Positions 35,770 to 44,684 are shown, numbered from the stretch's first letter. The stretch: DNA of 64,000 nt from Microcosmobacter mediterraneus (GCF_031846265.1 NZ_JAVRIA010000009.1:20560-84559), one strand, 5' to 3'. Made by a program: numbers and translations. Notes: generated by a model not told the origin, from the sequence alone.

Positions 35770-38166
35770 TTAATAATTGAGTTCTAATTGTAAAGTAATA
35801 TTACGTCCTAGGTCATCAGCAAAAAACCGTAAACGGTTTAAATAGTTACGATAAGACGTATCAAAAAGATTATTTATACCAAGAGCTACATTTAAAGTTG
35901 TGTTTTCACTTACACTGAATGCAGCTTCAGTGTAAAAATGTAAAAGATGATAAGCAGCTGGTGGTGTACTTATATCTATAAGGATCATTTCTTCATTGAG
36001 CTGATCTAAAACTTCAAAATTAAAATCTGGGAATTCATTTTGTTCAAATACCCATTCTGATCTTAAACTGGCTGAAAAATTATACCAGTTGCTATTGGTA
36101 TATGTTAATTGATTTATGGTATTAAAAGAAGGAATATCTATAAGTGGTACATCCATTTCTAAATCGTAACCTTTAATAAAGGCTGTTTTATTTTGAAACT
36201 CCAAGGACTTACTGATATTGTATATTGCAGTAAGATCAACACCTAGCATTTCTGCATTGGTTTGCTGATATTCCCATAACGGAAATGGTCCTCTTCCTGT
36301 TAAAATGAAATCAAAAGGTCTCAGATAGATAAAATTTGTAATCCTGTTATAGAATAACTCTGTAACTAAGCTAAAATTTGGACTGTTGTAAGCATACGAA
36401 AGGGAAACTCTGTTAGCTATCTCTGTATCAAATCTTAAATCACCAAATTCAAATCTAGCAGAAGAGTGATGTAATCCATCACTAAATAATTCAGATACAT
36501 TAGGTGGTCTACTAGCCAAGTTATAATTAAAACGAATTTCGTTTTTTTCATTAACAGTGTATTTTCCTCCAATAGAGGCAGAAATATTATGATAATTAAA
36601 TACAGGATTAGTTAATAACTGCGTTGGTAATTCTTCAATTATTATATCTGAAAAATCGTTATCATATCCACGTTCTTCCCATCTTGATGTTTGATAAAAC
36701 TTCTTTGCGTCGATTCGGTTAAAATCATATCGCAAACCAGCATCTATCAATAGATTAGCATTTAACTTTAATTCTGTTGTAATGTAAGTACCAAAATCGT
36801 ACTTATTATAATCTGGAATAAGGCGTCTAACACCTGTATCTGGATTTGCAAAATTATCTTGATAACGACCCATTATTCCGAAATTTATCTTTCGTTCTAG
36901 GTTGTTATCTAAATTTACATCAGCAGAGATTGTATGGGTTTGCAATGTTAAATCTACAGCAGGTATATTACGCCTATCACCTATCCTAACATCGAACTCT
37001 AGACGTTTGTTATATTGATAGTCGTATTGTACACTTAGCTTACCAAAATTCTGAAATCGTTTATAGTAGTTTGCTTTTGCTAAATGATGCGTTATATCTT
37101 GCTTTGGTGCATTAATATCATAACTAAAGTCTTCTATAAGCAATGGTTGACCAGAGTTTATAGCGCGTTCAATATCAAAAACACTTCCAATGTGCGAAGC
37201 TCCTAAGATTCCTATGGTGTTATCTATAAAACTGTAAAATAACTCAAAACCAGACTCAAACTTCTTCTTACCAACTCTAGTAGAAAATCCTCTAGAATCT
37301 AACCCAGTATTTGTAAGATTGTAGTCTGGAGCTTCAAAATCACCTCGTCTTTTATAGGTACCTTGAAATTGAGCAAACCAACCTGAAATAAAATCTTTAT
37401 TTATAGCAGTAGATATATGATAACCTCTACCATTACTTTGTCCACCAACTATAGTATTACCATAAAGTGTATCTCGTTTAACAAACTTACTTGGATTAAT
37501 AATAATTACACCACCTAAAGCATCACCTCCATAAGCCAATGCTCCAGAACCTTTGATTACAGAAATCTGATTTGCACTATTGATATCAATATTTGGTGCA
37601 TGCTCAATTCCCCATTCTTGATCTTGCTGGCGCACACCATTATTAAGTATTAATATCCTACTGCTATGCAAGCCGTTTATCATAGGTTTAACAATCGTAT
37701 TACCAGTATTGATTGAAGATACTCCGGGCACTTCCTTTAGTACATCTCCGAGACTTAAGCTACTATATCTATTAATAACTTTTGATTTAATAATAGTTTC
37801 TTGAGCTGTATTAGTTTCGGTATTTTCCTCTGTTTTTACTGTAACTTCATTTAGTTCTTCCAGATGATGTTCTAACTTTATAAGCTTCACCATATCACCT
37901 TTAATATCTATCTCCAATATTTTAGTTTCACAAGCTAAATGCGAAATCTCAAGTATCAGAGTACCCTTACACAAATCTTCAATAGCAAAATAGCCATCAA
38001 TATTAGTTGTGGTATAAGTTTTAAGATTTTTCATGTAAATGGTTGCTCCAGCAATTGGAGTGCCATCATGAAAATCTTGGATTGTACCAGTAAGTTTATA
38101 GTTACAATCTTGTGCATTACCATAGGCAAAACACAAAATCGTCATAGCGATACATAAATGTCGCAT
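35770..38166 (-). CDS. TonB-dependent outer-membrane receptor
   Basis: 798 residues. The signal peptide is MRHLCIAMTILCFAYGNAQ. A CarboxypepD_reg-like domain (about 25-105, TGTIQDFHDGTPIAGATIY) precedes the plug, which shows LSLGDVLKEVPGVSSINTG and RILILNNGVRQQDQEW, then VIKGSGALAYGGDALGG. The 22-strand barrel follows and ends in aromatic NITLQLELNY. Imports a ligand using TonB energy. A small His-rich protein gene lies directly upstream and a lipoprotein gene downstream, on the same strand. That setting suggests a metal or metal-complex substrate, but this is inference. Confidence 0.92.
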   Translation of the reverse strand: MRHLCIAMTILCFAYGNAQDCNYKLTGTIQDFHDGTPIAGATIYMKNLKTYTTTNIDGYFAIEDLCKGTLILEISHLACETKILEIDIKGDMVKLIKLEHHLEELNEVTVKTEENTETNTAQETIIKSKVINRYSSLSLGDVLKEVPGVSSINTGNTIVKPMINGLHSSRILILNNGVRQQDQEWGIEHAPNIDINSANQISVIKGSGALAYGGDALGGVIIINPSKFVKRDTLYGNTIVGGQSNGRGYHISTAINKDFISGWFAQFQGTYKRRGDFEAPDYNLTNTGLDSRGFSTRVGKKKFESGFELFYSFIDNTIGILGASHIGSVFDIERAINSGQPLLIEDFSYDINAPKQDITHHLAKANYYKRFQNFGKLSVQYDYQYNKRLEFDVRIGDRRNIPAVDLTLQTHTISADVNLDNNLERKINFGIMGRYQDNFANPDTGVRRLIPDYNKYDFGTYITTELKLNANLLIDAGLRYDFNRIDAKKFYQTSRWEERGYDNDFSDIIIEELPTQLLTNPVFNYHNISASIGGKYTVNEKNEIRFNYNLASRPPNVSELFSDGLHHSSARFEFGDLRFDTEIANRVSLSYAYNSPNFSLVTELFYNRITNFIYLRPFDFILTGRGPFPLWEYQQTNAEMLGVDLTAIYNISKSLEFQNKTAFIKGYDLEMDVPLIDIPSFNTINQLTYTNSNWYNFSASLRSEWVFEQNEFPDFNFEVLDQLNEEMILIDISTPPAAYHLLHFYTEAAFSVSENTTLNVALGINNLFDTSYRNYLNRLRFFADDLGRNITLQLELNY

Positions 38167-38204
38167 AGTGTTATATAAAAGGTTATAAATGTTGTTTGAA
38201 GAAC

Positions 38205-38537
38205 TTAAACAACTGAAGGTGGGCCTCTTAAATAAAAACTAAAAAATTGGTAAGAATTGTAAAAGAAATAGTGTTTATCTAAGTTTTCTTTAACAAATAT
38301 ATCCTCATTATTTACAACTCTTTCGGTAAAAGAATAATAGTGGTTATTAAGTTTAAATTTAAAATAATCACATTCTAAATCTAACTCATGGAAATGTAAC
38401 GCAGAATCGCCTTCGCATACCTCATGCTTGTGATGGTTGAATGCGTGAGAGAACTTTACCAATGTAGGCATCATAACTGATGCTACAAGGCATAATCCTA
38501 TTATTAGTTTTGAAATATGTAATATTCTCTCTCTCAA
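38205..38537 (-). CDS. Histidine-rich exported protein of a TonB-receptor locus, unknown
   Basis: 110 residues. A hydrophobic segment at about 10-28 (LIIGLCLVASVMMPTLV) is likely a signal peptide or anchor. It is followed by SHAFNHHKHEVC, CEGDSALHFHELDLEC and further His and Cys residues that could bind metal. The C-terminus is aromatic and ends RGPPSVV. It lies 38 bp upstream of the TonB receptor on the same strand. Small proteins of this look precede such receptors in flavobacteria, as I recall; no family name is certain. Confidence 0.65.
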   Translation of the reverse strand: MRERILHISKLIIGLCLVASVMMPTLVKFSHAFNHHKHEVCEGDSALHFHELDLECDYFKFKLNNHYYSFTERVVNNEDIFVKENLDKHYFFYNSYQFFSFYLRGPPSVV

Positions 38538-38538
38538 A

Positions 38539-38844
38539 CTACTTTAGCCAACGTTTAAAACCCAATCGGCTCAGCATTTTTTTTTCAAAGTTCCAAAAAA
38601 AATTGAACTGACCAAAAATCCAACCAAAGAAAACTAATAAAACCTGATAAACTGGGAATACTAACAAAATTTTAAGAAAATAATAGAACGCTGTATAATC
38701 GAAATTTGTTTTTACTATACCGAAAAAGTTTAAAATTGGCTTGGTAACATAGATCGATGATGATCCAGTAACTGCAAATACTATAAGAATTAGTATTACT
38801 TGAAGATTTGAAGAAATTCCCCAACGCTTTTTTAGCTTTTCCAT
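38539..38844 (-). CDS. DUF6787-like small membrane protein
   Basis: 101 residues. It opens MEKLKKRWGISSNLQVILILIVF and contains three hydrophobic stretches (about 14-32, 52-76, 60-82 region), with aromatic-rich FFGWIFGQFNFFWNFEKKML near the C-terminus. The opening matches what I remember as DUF6787, a flavobacterial family of unknown function. One base separates its stop from the start of the His-rich protein gene, so it is probably cotranscribed with the TonB receptor locus. Confidence 0.65.
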   Translation of the reverse strand: MEKLKKRWGISSNLQVILILIVFAVTGSSSIYVTKPILNFFGIVKTNFDYTAFYYFLKILLVFPVYQVLLVFFGWIFGQFNFFWNFEKKMLSRLGFKRWLK

Positions 38845-38871
38845 AACAAAATTTAGCGTTGCAAAGATAGG

Positions 38872-39306
38872 TTAAATTCGAGGAATCCGAGTACCTAATT
38901 GTTGCTTATATTTTAGCTGAAAATAGATGAAGTAATTATACAGTTTATAATTAACTTCATAACCATAATCTGTATTTCTATTATAATCAATTCTTAACTC
39001 ATATAGATTTGGATCAAATCCTTGAGGTTGCATAACTCTTAAATTCCACTCGCGCACATATACAATATTCCTGTTTTCTAAATAATTCTGAGAGTAATAT
39101 CCTTCTGGTCTTGCTGTAGATTGCAACCAATAATTAAATCCAGGTTCAATAATAATTATCTCATACTCAGTTTTAGGATTTGCAATTCTGACGGTATCAT
39201 TTTGAGCTAATGCAATTTCGCTTTCATTAGTAACGTCTTTGTTGTAATTAGATTTACAACTTAATGTAACTATACCAAAGATAAAAAAACAAAAAACGAT
39301 TCTCAT
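38872..39306 (-). CDS. DUF6146 family lipoprotein
   Basis: About 144 residues from the ATG at 39306 (MRIVFCFFIFGIVTLSCKSN), with lipobox VTLSC. The upstream in-frame ATG at 39354 would bury the signal peptide and is rejected. The mature part, EYEIIIIEPGFNYWLQSTARPEGYYSQNYLENRN in outline, continuing with NLYELRIDYNRNTDYGYEV, is typical of DUF6146. Probably anchored in the inner leaflet or the outer membrane. No function is known to me. Confidence 0.78.
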   Translation of the reverse strand: MRIVFCFFIFGIVTLSCKSNYNKDVTNESEIALAQNDTVRIANPKTEYEIIIIEPGFNYWLQSTARPEGYYSQNYLENRNIVYVREWNLRVMQPQGFDPNLYELRIDYNRNTDYGYEVNYKLYNYFIYFQLKYKQQLGTRIPRI

Positions 39307-39374
39307 AATTATATATTGATATAAAGTTACAAAATACCTTTTTACAACAGACAATAGTACAGCGCTTTAACAAA

Positions 39375-39404
39375 AAAAGGTTTGATTATATAATCAAACC
39401 TTTT
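39375..39404 (-). terminator. 30-bp perfect palindrome, terminator after the DUF937 gene
   Basis: AAAAGGTTTGATTAT and its exact inverted complement follow each other without a loop, flanked by A and T runs. It lies 22 bp beyond the stop of the minus-strand DUF937 gene. Confidence 0.8.
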
Positions 39405-39425
39405 GCTGTTAGTTTATACTAATTA

Positions 39426-40061
39426 TTATTTACCTCCAAAAAGTCCACCAAGTAATCCACCTAGTCCACCTTTCTTTTTGGCACCTCCTAGAACCATACC
39501 TGCTACATCATCAATAACGCTTCCATCACCATCTGCATCAAGTATTTTTTCTAAAAAGCTTTGTTCTTTTTGAGCAGAATTTCCACCCAAAAGACCTCCT
39601 AAAACGCTAGTCATATCAGAAGGTTGTTGCACTTTTTGTTGTCTAGTCTGTTTTCCTAAAACTCCCATAAGAATTGGTGCAGCAACTTTTAAGATATTTC
39701 CAACAGATCCTGCATCTATTCCAGATTTTTCACTCAGTACTTTTTCTACACCTTGTTGTTTATTACCAAGCACATGACCAAGAATTTTTCCACCATCATT
39801 AACAACTTCATCATTTACTCCTCCTCCAAAAAGATCTCCTAAATTATCTAATATACTACCATCGTGTTTGTTTAAAGCTCCCATTAATCCTTCAGCACCT
39901 TTTGGTGTAGAAGCATTACGCTCCATGGCTTTCATTAACACTGGAAGCGCCATAGTTAACAAACCGCCTGTTTTGTTTTCGTCTTGACCAGTAGATCCTG
40001 CAACACCACTAATGATGGTTTTTCCAATATCACTGTTTAATAAGTCTAAAATTCCTGACAT
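39426..40061 (-). CDS. DUF937 domain protein
   Basis: 211 residues, starting MSGILDLLNSDIGKTIISG. It contains DUF937 helices with GGLLTMALPVLMKAMERNA near residue 32 and ILKVAAPILMGVLGKQTR near 125, and a Gly-Leu-rich C-terminus (GGLLGGLFGGK). Related proteins resemble YidB. A short acidic DADGDGSVIDD element near residue 175 looks like a calcium-binding loop. Cytoplasmic; no function established. It is separated from serA by 114 bp and ends at a palindromic terminator. Confidence 0.8.
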   Translation of the reverse strand: MSGILDLLNSDIGKTIISGVAGSTGQDENKTGGLLTMALPVLMKAMERNASTPKGAEGLMGALNKHDGSILDNLGDLFGGGVNDEVVNDGGKILGHVLGNKQQGVEKVLSEKSGIDAGSVGNILKVAAPILMGVLGKQTRQQKVQQPSDMTSVLGGLLGGNSAQKEQSFLEKILDADGDGSVIDDVAGMVLGGAKKKGGLGGLLGGLFGGK

Positions 40062-40175
40062 AATTTTTAATTGAATTTAATTATTTTAAGTTGTTGTAAG
40101 GTACAAAAATGCCCTAACATATATTAGGACTCTTAATTTACTATTTGGTCACATTTTATTTAAAACTCAAAAAAC

Positions 40176-41126
40176 TTATTTAAGAATGGTTATTATTTGT
40201 GACGCTAATTCGGTTCCAATTCTATCCTGTGCTTCGTTAGTTGCTGCTCCTGTATGTGGTGTTAGAGATAATGCAGGGTTCATTAATAACTGAATCTCAG
40301 GTTTTGGCTCTTTTTCGTAAACATCTAAAGCGGCTCTGGCAACTTTACCATTTTCAATCGCTTTAACTAATGCCATTTCATTTATAACACCACCACGCGC
40401 TGCATTGGCCAATATGACACCTTCCTTCATCATACCAAACTCTTTTTCATCAATTACATATTCTTTTTGTGCAGGAACATGTAAAGTCAAAAAATCTGCT
40501 TGTTTGAGTACGTCTTCTTTAGACATCGTTTTGATTTCAAAATTAACTTTCTGACCATCAAAAAATTCAAGCTCTAAATGAGCTTGTTCCATAAAAGGAT
40601 CAAATGCAACAACCTTCATGCCTACTCCTAAAGCAATTTTAGCAGTAGCCTGTCCTATTCGACCAAAGCCCAAAACACCAAGTGTTTTTCCTTTTAACTC
40701 AGTACCTTTAGCATAGGCCTTTTTTAAACCTTTAAAGTTAGTGTCACCTTCTAAAGGCATATCTCTATTAGACTTGTGTAAAAAACGTGCTAAGCCATAT
40801 AAATGACCAAAAACTAATTCTGCAACAGAATGTGATGAAGCAGCAGGTGTATTGATAACATGCTTACCTTGCTCACGAGCATATTCCACATCAATATTAT
40901 CCATACCAACACCTCCACGACCAATAATCTTTAAATCTGGGCAACCATCAATAATATCTTTCCTAACCTTTGTGGCACTGCGAACTAATAAAACATCAAT
41001 ACTGTTTTCGTTTATAAAGTTTTCTAATTGCTCTTGTGCAACAGTTGTTGTTAACACTTCAAATCCTGCTTGTTCTAGTGCATCAATTCCGCTTTGTGAT
41101 ACACCATCATTTGCTAATACTTTCAT
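40176..41126 (-). CDS. serA: D-3-phosphoglycerate dehydrogenase (short form)
   Basis: First step of serine synthesis, oxidising 3-phosphoglycerate with NAD. 316 residues, with no C-terminal ACT regulatory domain, so feedback by serine through ACT is not expected. Motifs: GRGGVGMDNIDVEYA near residue 75, the NAD loop LGFGRIGQATAK near 150, ANAARGGVINE near 240 with the catalytic Arg, and LTPHTGAATNEAQ near 292 with the catalytic His. It lies downstream of serC on the same strand with a (TTTAAAG)4 tract between them. Confidence 0.93.
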   Translation of the reverse strand: MKVLANDGVSQSGIDALEQAGFEVLTTTVAQEQLENFINENSIDVLLVRSATKVRKDIIDGCPDLKIIGRGGVGMDNIDVEYAREQGKHVINTPAASSHSVAELVFGHLYGLARFLHKSNRDMPLEGDTNFKGLKKAYAKGTELKGKTLGVLGFGRIGQATAKIALGVGMKVVAFDPFMEQAHLELEFFDGQKVNFEIKTMSKEDVLKQADFLTLHVPAQKEYVIDEKEFGMMKEGVILANAARGGVINEMALVKAIENGKVARAALDVYEKEPKPEIQLLMNPALSLTPHTGAATNEAQDRIGTELASQIITILK

Positions 41127-41133
41127 GTTTTAG

Positions 41134-41161
41134 TTTAAAGTTTAAAGTTTAAAGTTTAAAG
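41134..41161. repeat. Tandem heptanucleotide repeat (TTTAAAG)4
   Basis: Four exact copies of TTTAAAG starting 8 bp upstream of the serA ATG, in the 121-bp serC-serA gap. Copy number could vary by slippage and shift leader length. Such runs are common in flavobacterial intergenic DNA as I recall, so an effect on serA is only a possibility. Confidence 0.85.
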
Positions 41162-41247
41162 TCTTAACAACTTTGAAACTGTAACCTTATTGTTAATTTT
41201 TTTAGTACAACTAACTGTAAACCGATACTGTCTACTGCTAACTTTTT

Positions 41248-42312
41248 TTAAGCTTTACTTTCTAATTCGCTCATCACCTCAACTAGTGCTTTTACACTAT
41301 CTAGTGATAACGCATTATACATAGACGCTCTGTAACCACCTACACTTCTATGACCATTAAGACCATTAATACCAGCTTCCTTTAACATGGCCTCAAAAGT
41401 ATCTTTTAGGTTTTCATTTTCAAGTGTAAATGTTGCATTCATTTGTGAGCGGTCTTCCTTTACAGCATACCCTTTAAATAATGGATTCAAATCTATTTCA
41501 GAATAAATAAGTCGTGCTTTTTTATCATTCTCTTCTGCAATGGCCTTTATGCCTCCTAAGTTTTTTAACCATTCCAGATTAAGCATACTTACATAAACCG
41601 GAAAAACAGGAGGTGTATTAAACATACTGCCTTTACTAATATGTACTTTATAATCCATCATTGACGGAATTTTACGCGATACTTTACCAAGAATATCCTC
41701 TTTAACCACAACAAGTGTTGTACCTGCTGGTCCCATATTTTTTTGTGCGCCAGCATAGATTAAATCAAATTTTGAAAAATCTAGAGTACGAGAAAAAATA
41801 TCACTACTCATATCACATACCATAGGAATTGGGCAATCTGGAAACGATTTCATTTGTGTTCCAAAAATGGTATTGTTAGAGGTACAGTGAAAATAATCGT
41901 AATCCTCAGGAATATCATAGCCTTTTGGTATGTAGTTAAAACCTGCCGCTTCAGAAGTTCCTACTTCATATATATCATCATAAATCTTAGCTTCCTTAAT
42001 GGCTTTAGCACTCCAGGTTCCTGTATTTAAATAACCAGCACGCTTTTCTAATAAGTTTAAAGCTACCATTAAAAATTGTGAACTTGCACCACCTTGCAGA
42101 AACAACGCTTTATACCCTTTTCCTTCTAAACCTAAAAGTTCTAATACTAAACTTCTAGCTTTTTCCATAACATCGACAAATGGTTTGCTTCGATGCGATA
42201 TCTCTAGTAAAGATAAGCCATTATCAAAATCTAATACTGCCTCAGAAGCCTTCTGCATTACCGATTTTGGTAATATACATGGACCAGCGCTAAAGTTGTG
42301 TTTCTTTATCAT
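41248..42312 (-). CDS. serC: Phosphoserine aminotransferase
   Basis: Converts 3-phosphohydroxypyruvate and glutamate to phosphoserine, the second step of serine synthesis; also used in pyridoxal phosphate synthesis in some bacteria. 354 residues. Motifs: HNFSAGPCILPKSV at the N-terminus, LFLQGGASSQF near residue 72, HCTSNNTIFGTQ near 142, and the PLP lysine in IYAGAQKNMGPAG near 192. HRSVGGYRASMYNAL near 320 binds the substrate phosphate. First gene of serC-serA. Confidence 0.95.
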   Translation of the reverse strand: MIKKHNFSAGPCILPKSVMQKASEAVLDFDNGLSLLEISHRSKPFVDVMEKARSLVLELLGLEGKGYKALFLQGGASSQFLMVALNLLEKRAGYLNTGTWSAKAIKEAKIYDDIYEVGTSEAAGFNYIPKGYDIPEDYDYFHCTSNNTIFGTQMKSFPDCPIPMVCDMSSDIFSRTLDFSKFDLIYAGAQKNMGPAGTTLVVVKEDILGKVSRKIPSMMDYKVHISKGSMFNTPPVFPVYVSMLNLEWLKNLGGIKAIAEENDKKARLIYSEIDLNPLFKGYAVKEDRSQMNATFTLENENLKDTFEAMLKEAGINGLNGHRSVGGYRASMYNALSLDSVKALVEVMSELESKA

Positions 42313-42388
42313 TTTAAGTTAAATTTTTCAAAGTGCAAAGTTGCTAATTTCTTATAGATTTGGTGTTATTAAATCGATAATTTTTCTA

Positions 42389-43447
42389 TTAAATTTTCAA
42401 CAAAAATGAAATAGAATCTATACCATCTGCATAATCTGAAAGTTCAGGATTTTGAGTTTCACCAAAATTTACCTCATTAGATATCAAACCATTAGATACC
42501 ACACACTGAATTTGTTCTTTATCCTTTTCTAGTTTTGATATAAGTGTTTCTTTAGATTCGTAATGTTCATAAAACACTGTTGCTATAGGAGACGCATAAC
42601 TTTTATCTTCTTTTATCATTAAGAACCCATTCTCTAACATATCAAACTCACTCATTAAATACACTGCTTTATTATAATCGTAATTATTAGCGTATTTAGC
42701 TTCATTAATGACAGGATGCCACTTATAAATAGCTTTAAAAAAAGCATCAAAATTATAGTTTTTAGGCACAAATAATTTAGAAACACTTCTACAGCCCAAA
42801 CCATAGTATCTAAAGACATCATTAGATAAAGCTTCTAATTGCTCTTCGGTTTCGTTTCCTTGTAAAACTGCTACAGAATTTCTGTTACGACGTATAATTG
42901 ATGGTTTGTTTTTAAAATAATACTCAAAATAACGTGCAGTATTATTACTTCCTGTGGCAATAACAGCATCATATCCTTCTAGTTTTTGCTCGGTAAAAGA
43001 TATTTTTCCTTTAAACGCTGGTTCTACATACTCTAAATATTTAGCTAAAAAAGGAACTAAGTGTTTATCATTAGACGATTGTTTTACCAATACGCGATGA
43101 CCAGAAATAAGTACTGATAAAAAATCATGAAAGCCAACCATTGGAATATTACCAGCCATTATGATAGCAACCTGTTTGGGAGTACTATTGCAAAAATCGT
43201 AATGAGACAACCATTCTGTTAGCTTTTTATCCGTTAATACCTTAGCCCAACCTTGTATAGCATACAAAAGGTTAGCTTTAGTAAACCAACCATTGTGTTC
43301 TTGTGCTAGTTTAAGCTGATGTTTAAAACCATCAAAAAATACATCGTTAAAAGCAACTGTATTATTTTTAATAGGCTCGGCTATTGAGAACTGATCTAAA
43401 AACTGACCTAATTTTACAAATGCGTTAATTCTATGTTGTAATTGCAT
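42389..43447 (-). CDS. LuxC-like acyl-CoA reductase / aldehyde dehydrogenase family protein
   Basis: 352 residues. The central segment IIMAGNIPMVGFHDFLSVLI (near residue 92) is the conserved N-I-P nucleotide-site region of LuxC-like proteins. The catalytic cysteine is likely in YGLGCRSVSKLF near 222, and ATGSNNTARYFEYYF near 165 is also typical. Family members reduce acyl-CoA or acyl phosphate to an aldehyde with NADPH. It is divergently arranged with the ferredoxin gene, which could be a coincidence or a redox link. The minus-strand TATCTTTG box (43499-43492) fits its promoter. Confidence 0.82.
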   Translation of the reverse strand: MQLQHRINAFVKLGQFLDQFSIAEPIKNNTVAFNDVFFDGFKHQLKLAQEHNGWFTKANLLYAIQGWAKVLTDKKLTEWLSHYDFCNSTPKQVAIIMAGNIPMVGFHDFLSVLISGHRVLVKQSSNDKHLVPFLAKYLEYVEPAFKGKISFTEQKLEGYDAVIATGSNNTARYFEYYFKNKPSIIRRNRNSVAVLQGNETEEQLEALSNDVFRYYGLGCRSVSKLFVPKNYNFDAFFKAIYKWHPVINEAKYANNYDYNKAVYLMSEFDMLENGFLMIKEDKSYASPIATVFYEHYESKETLISKLEKDKEQIQCVVSNGLISNEVNFGETQNPELSDYADGIDSISFLLKI

Positions 43448-43453
43448 CCTAAG

Positions 43454-43499
43454 TTTGCGTAATACTGGTTTTGGCTTTATTTTTGCAATCGCAAAGATA
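43454..43499. promoter_or_regulatory. Divergent promoters of the ferredoxin and LuxC-like genes
   Basis: On the plus strand TTTG (43454-43457), a 20-bp spacer and TATTTTTG (43478-43485) form a near-ideal TTTG-N19-TAnnTTTG promoter for the ferredoxin. On the minus strand TATCTTTG (43499-43492) faces the LuxC-like gene. The two -7 boxes are only 6 bp apart, so the polymerases would compete. Confidence 0.65.
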
Positions 43500-43513
43500 A
43501 AAAGAAAACTACT

Positions 43514-43867
43514 ATGGCTATCATTATAACAGACGAATGTATTAACTGTGGAGCATGCGAGCCAGAATGCCCAAATACTGCTATTTACGAAGGTGCAGAC
43601 GATTGGCGATATGCTGATGGCACAAGCTTAACTGGTGATGTTATTTTACCAAACGGAAAAGCAGTAAATGCAGACGACACACAAGAGCCTATTAGTGATG
43701 AAGTTTACTACATTGCTCCAGATAAATGCACTGAGTGCATGGGTTTCCATGAAGAGCCACAATGTGCAGCAGTCTGTCCTGTAGATTGTTGTGTACCAGA
43801 TGAAGATGTTGTTGAAACAGAAGAAGAACTTTTAGGTAAGCAACGTTTTATGCATCCTGATGACTAA
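43514..43867 (+). CDS. Ferredoxin with two [4Fe-4S] clusters
   Basis: 117 residues, soluble. Cluster 1 motif CINCGACEPECPNTAIY (residues 9-25) and cluster 2 CTECMGFHEEPQCAAVCP (about 77-94). The second has an eight-residue insert between the second and third cysteines, as in Alvin-type (Chromatium) ferredoxins, followed by an acidic C-terminal extension. Carries low-potential electrons; the partner is unknown. It is the last ordinary gene before the cassette array and has its own terminator. Confidence 0.92.
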   Translation: MAIIITDECINCGACEPECPNTAIYEGADDWRYADGTSLTGDVILPNGKAVNADDTQEPISDEVYYIAPDKCTECMGFHEEPQCAAVCPVDCCVPDEDVVETEEELLGKQRFMHPDD

Positions 43868-43891
43868 AACGATAATTGATACGTATTAATA

Positions 43892-43922
43892 AATCCTAAA
43901 CCTATGTTTAGGATTTTTTTTT
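43892..43922 (+). terminator. Ferredoxin terminator
   Basis: 10-bp stem AATCCTAAAC / GTTTAGGATT with loop CTAT, then a T-run. It closes the ferredoxin transcript just before the cassette array; the 78 bp from here to 44000 are AT-rich with no gene. Confidence 0.88.
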
Positions 43923-44000
43923 ACTCTAAAAACTTTAACAAACCTTCTGTTATCCCGTGATTATCACTAAAAAAAGTATATATTTATTATCATATAACTA

Positions 44001-44009
44001 GTTAGCTAC
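44001..44009 (+). repeat. Left boundary of the array (attI-like junction, GTTAGCTAC)
   Basis: GTTAGCTAC at 44001-44009 is the exact inverted complement of GTAGCTAAC at 44685-44693, the end of the same cassette. No palindromic element lies upstream, so this is where the first cassette joined chromosomal DNA. The upstream flank, AT-rich from 43923, would be the attI-equivalent or a secondary insertion site. Confidence 0.7.
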
Positions 44010-44031
44010 AATGCCGAAACAAACTTTATAG

Positions 44032-44676
44032 ATGATATTATTATTTCTGTTTTTAACCTTAATTATAGTTCTGATTTATCCTGTTTTGGCGTGGAAAATG
44101 TTCAAAGCTCTTAAGTCAAAAAACAAACCGAAATTTTATCGACTTTCAGCAATTCTATTAATTCTGATTTTGATTCCAGGATTTTTCTGGAAAATATTGC
44201 CAGGTTCAAATCTATTTTGGAATCCAATCGAAAAAGCAGAAGAAAGGAATTATAATGTGGAACTAACTGGATTTGAATTTAATGATGGCGAACTGATTTA
44301 TGAATATGAAACTGAAAGAGCTTTTAATGGAGATGGATATTCGATTTCGATTTACAAAATTGACGACCGAACAGCAGAATATTTTAAAAATCCAAAAGTG
44401 GAATTCTTTAACAAATATCCAAGTACGGAATTAAGGAGTCATTGGGAACCTGAATTTTGGAAAAAAACACCATTTGACAAGCAAGAGATAAAGTTTTTGG
44501 ACTTTGCTCACAGCACTCTTGACGAATTGGAATTTGAATTAGAAGATTTATTGTATGAAAAAGGGAATTACTATGCTTATAAATATTATATGCACAGTTA
44601 TGGAATTGGAAACATCGACTTTTACATTCTTTGTCCGAATAGAAAATTGATTGTTAGAATAAACAATAACACGTAA
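44032..44676 (+). CDS. Cassette gene 1: membrane protein, unknown
   Basis: 214 residues. Two N-terminal hydrophobic helices (MILLFLFLTLIIVLIYPVLAW at 1-21 and about 37-53) are separated by a short basic loop (KALKSKNKPKFYR). The rest is a charged, aromatic globular part (FEFNDGELIYEYE, HWEPEFWKKTPFD), probably extracytoplasmic. I recognise no family. It is the first cassette and starts 31 bp after the junction at 44001; its stop lies 8 bp before the first attC-like element. Confidence 0.65.
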   Translation: MILLFLFLTLIIVLIYPVLAWKMFKALKSKNKPKFYRLSAILLILILIPGFFWKILPGSNLFWNPIEKAEERNYNVELTGFEFNDGELIYEYETERAFNGDGYSISIYKIDDRTAEYFKNPKVEFFNKYPSTELRSHWEPEFWKKTPFDKQEIKFLDFAHSTLDELEFELEDLLYEKGNYYAYKYYMHSYGIGNIDFYILCPNRKLIVRINNNT

Positions 44677-44684
44677 AAAGCACA

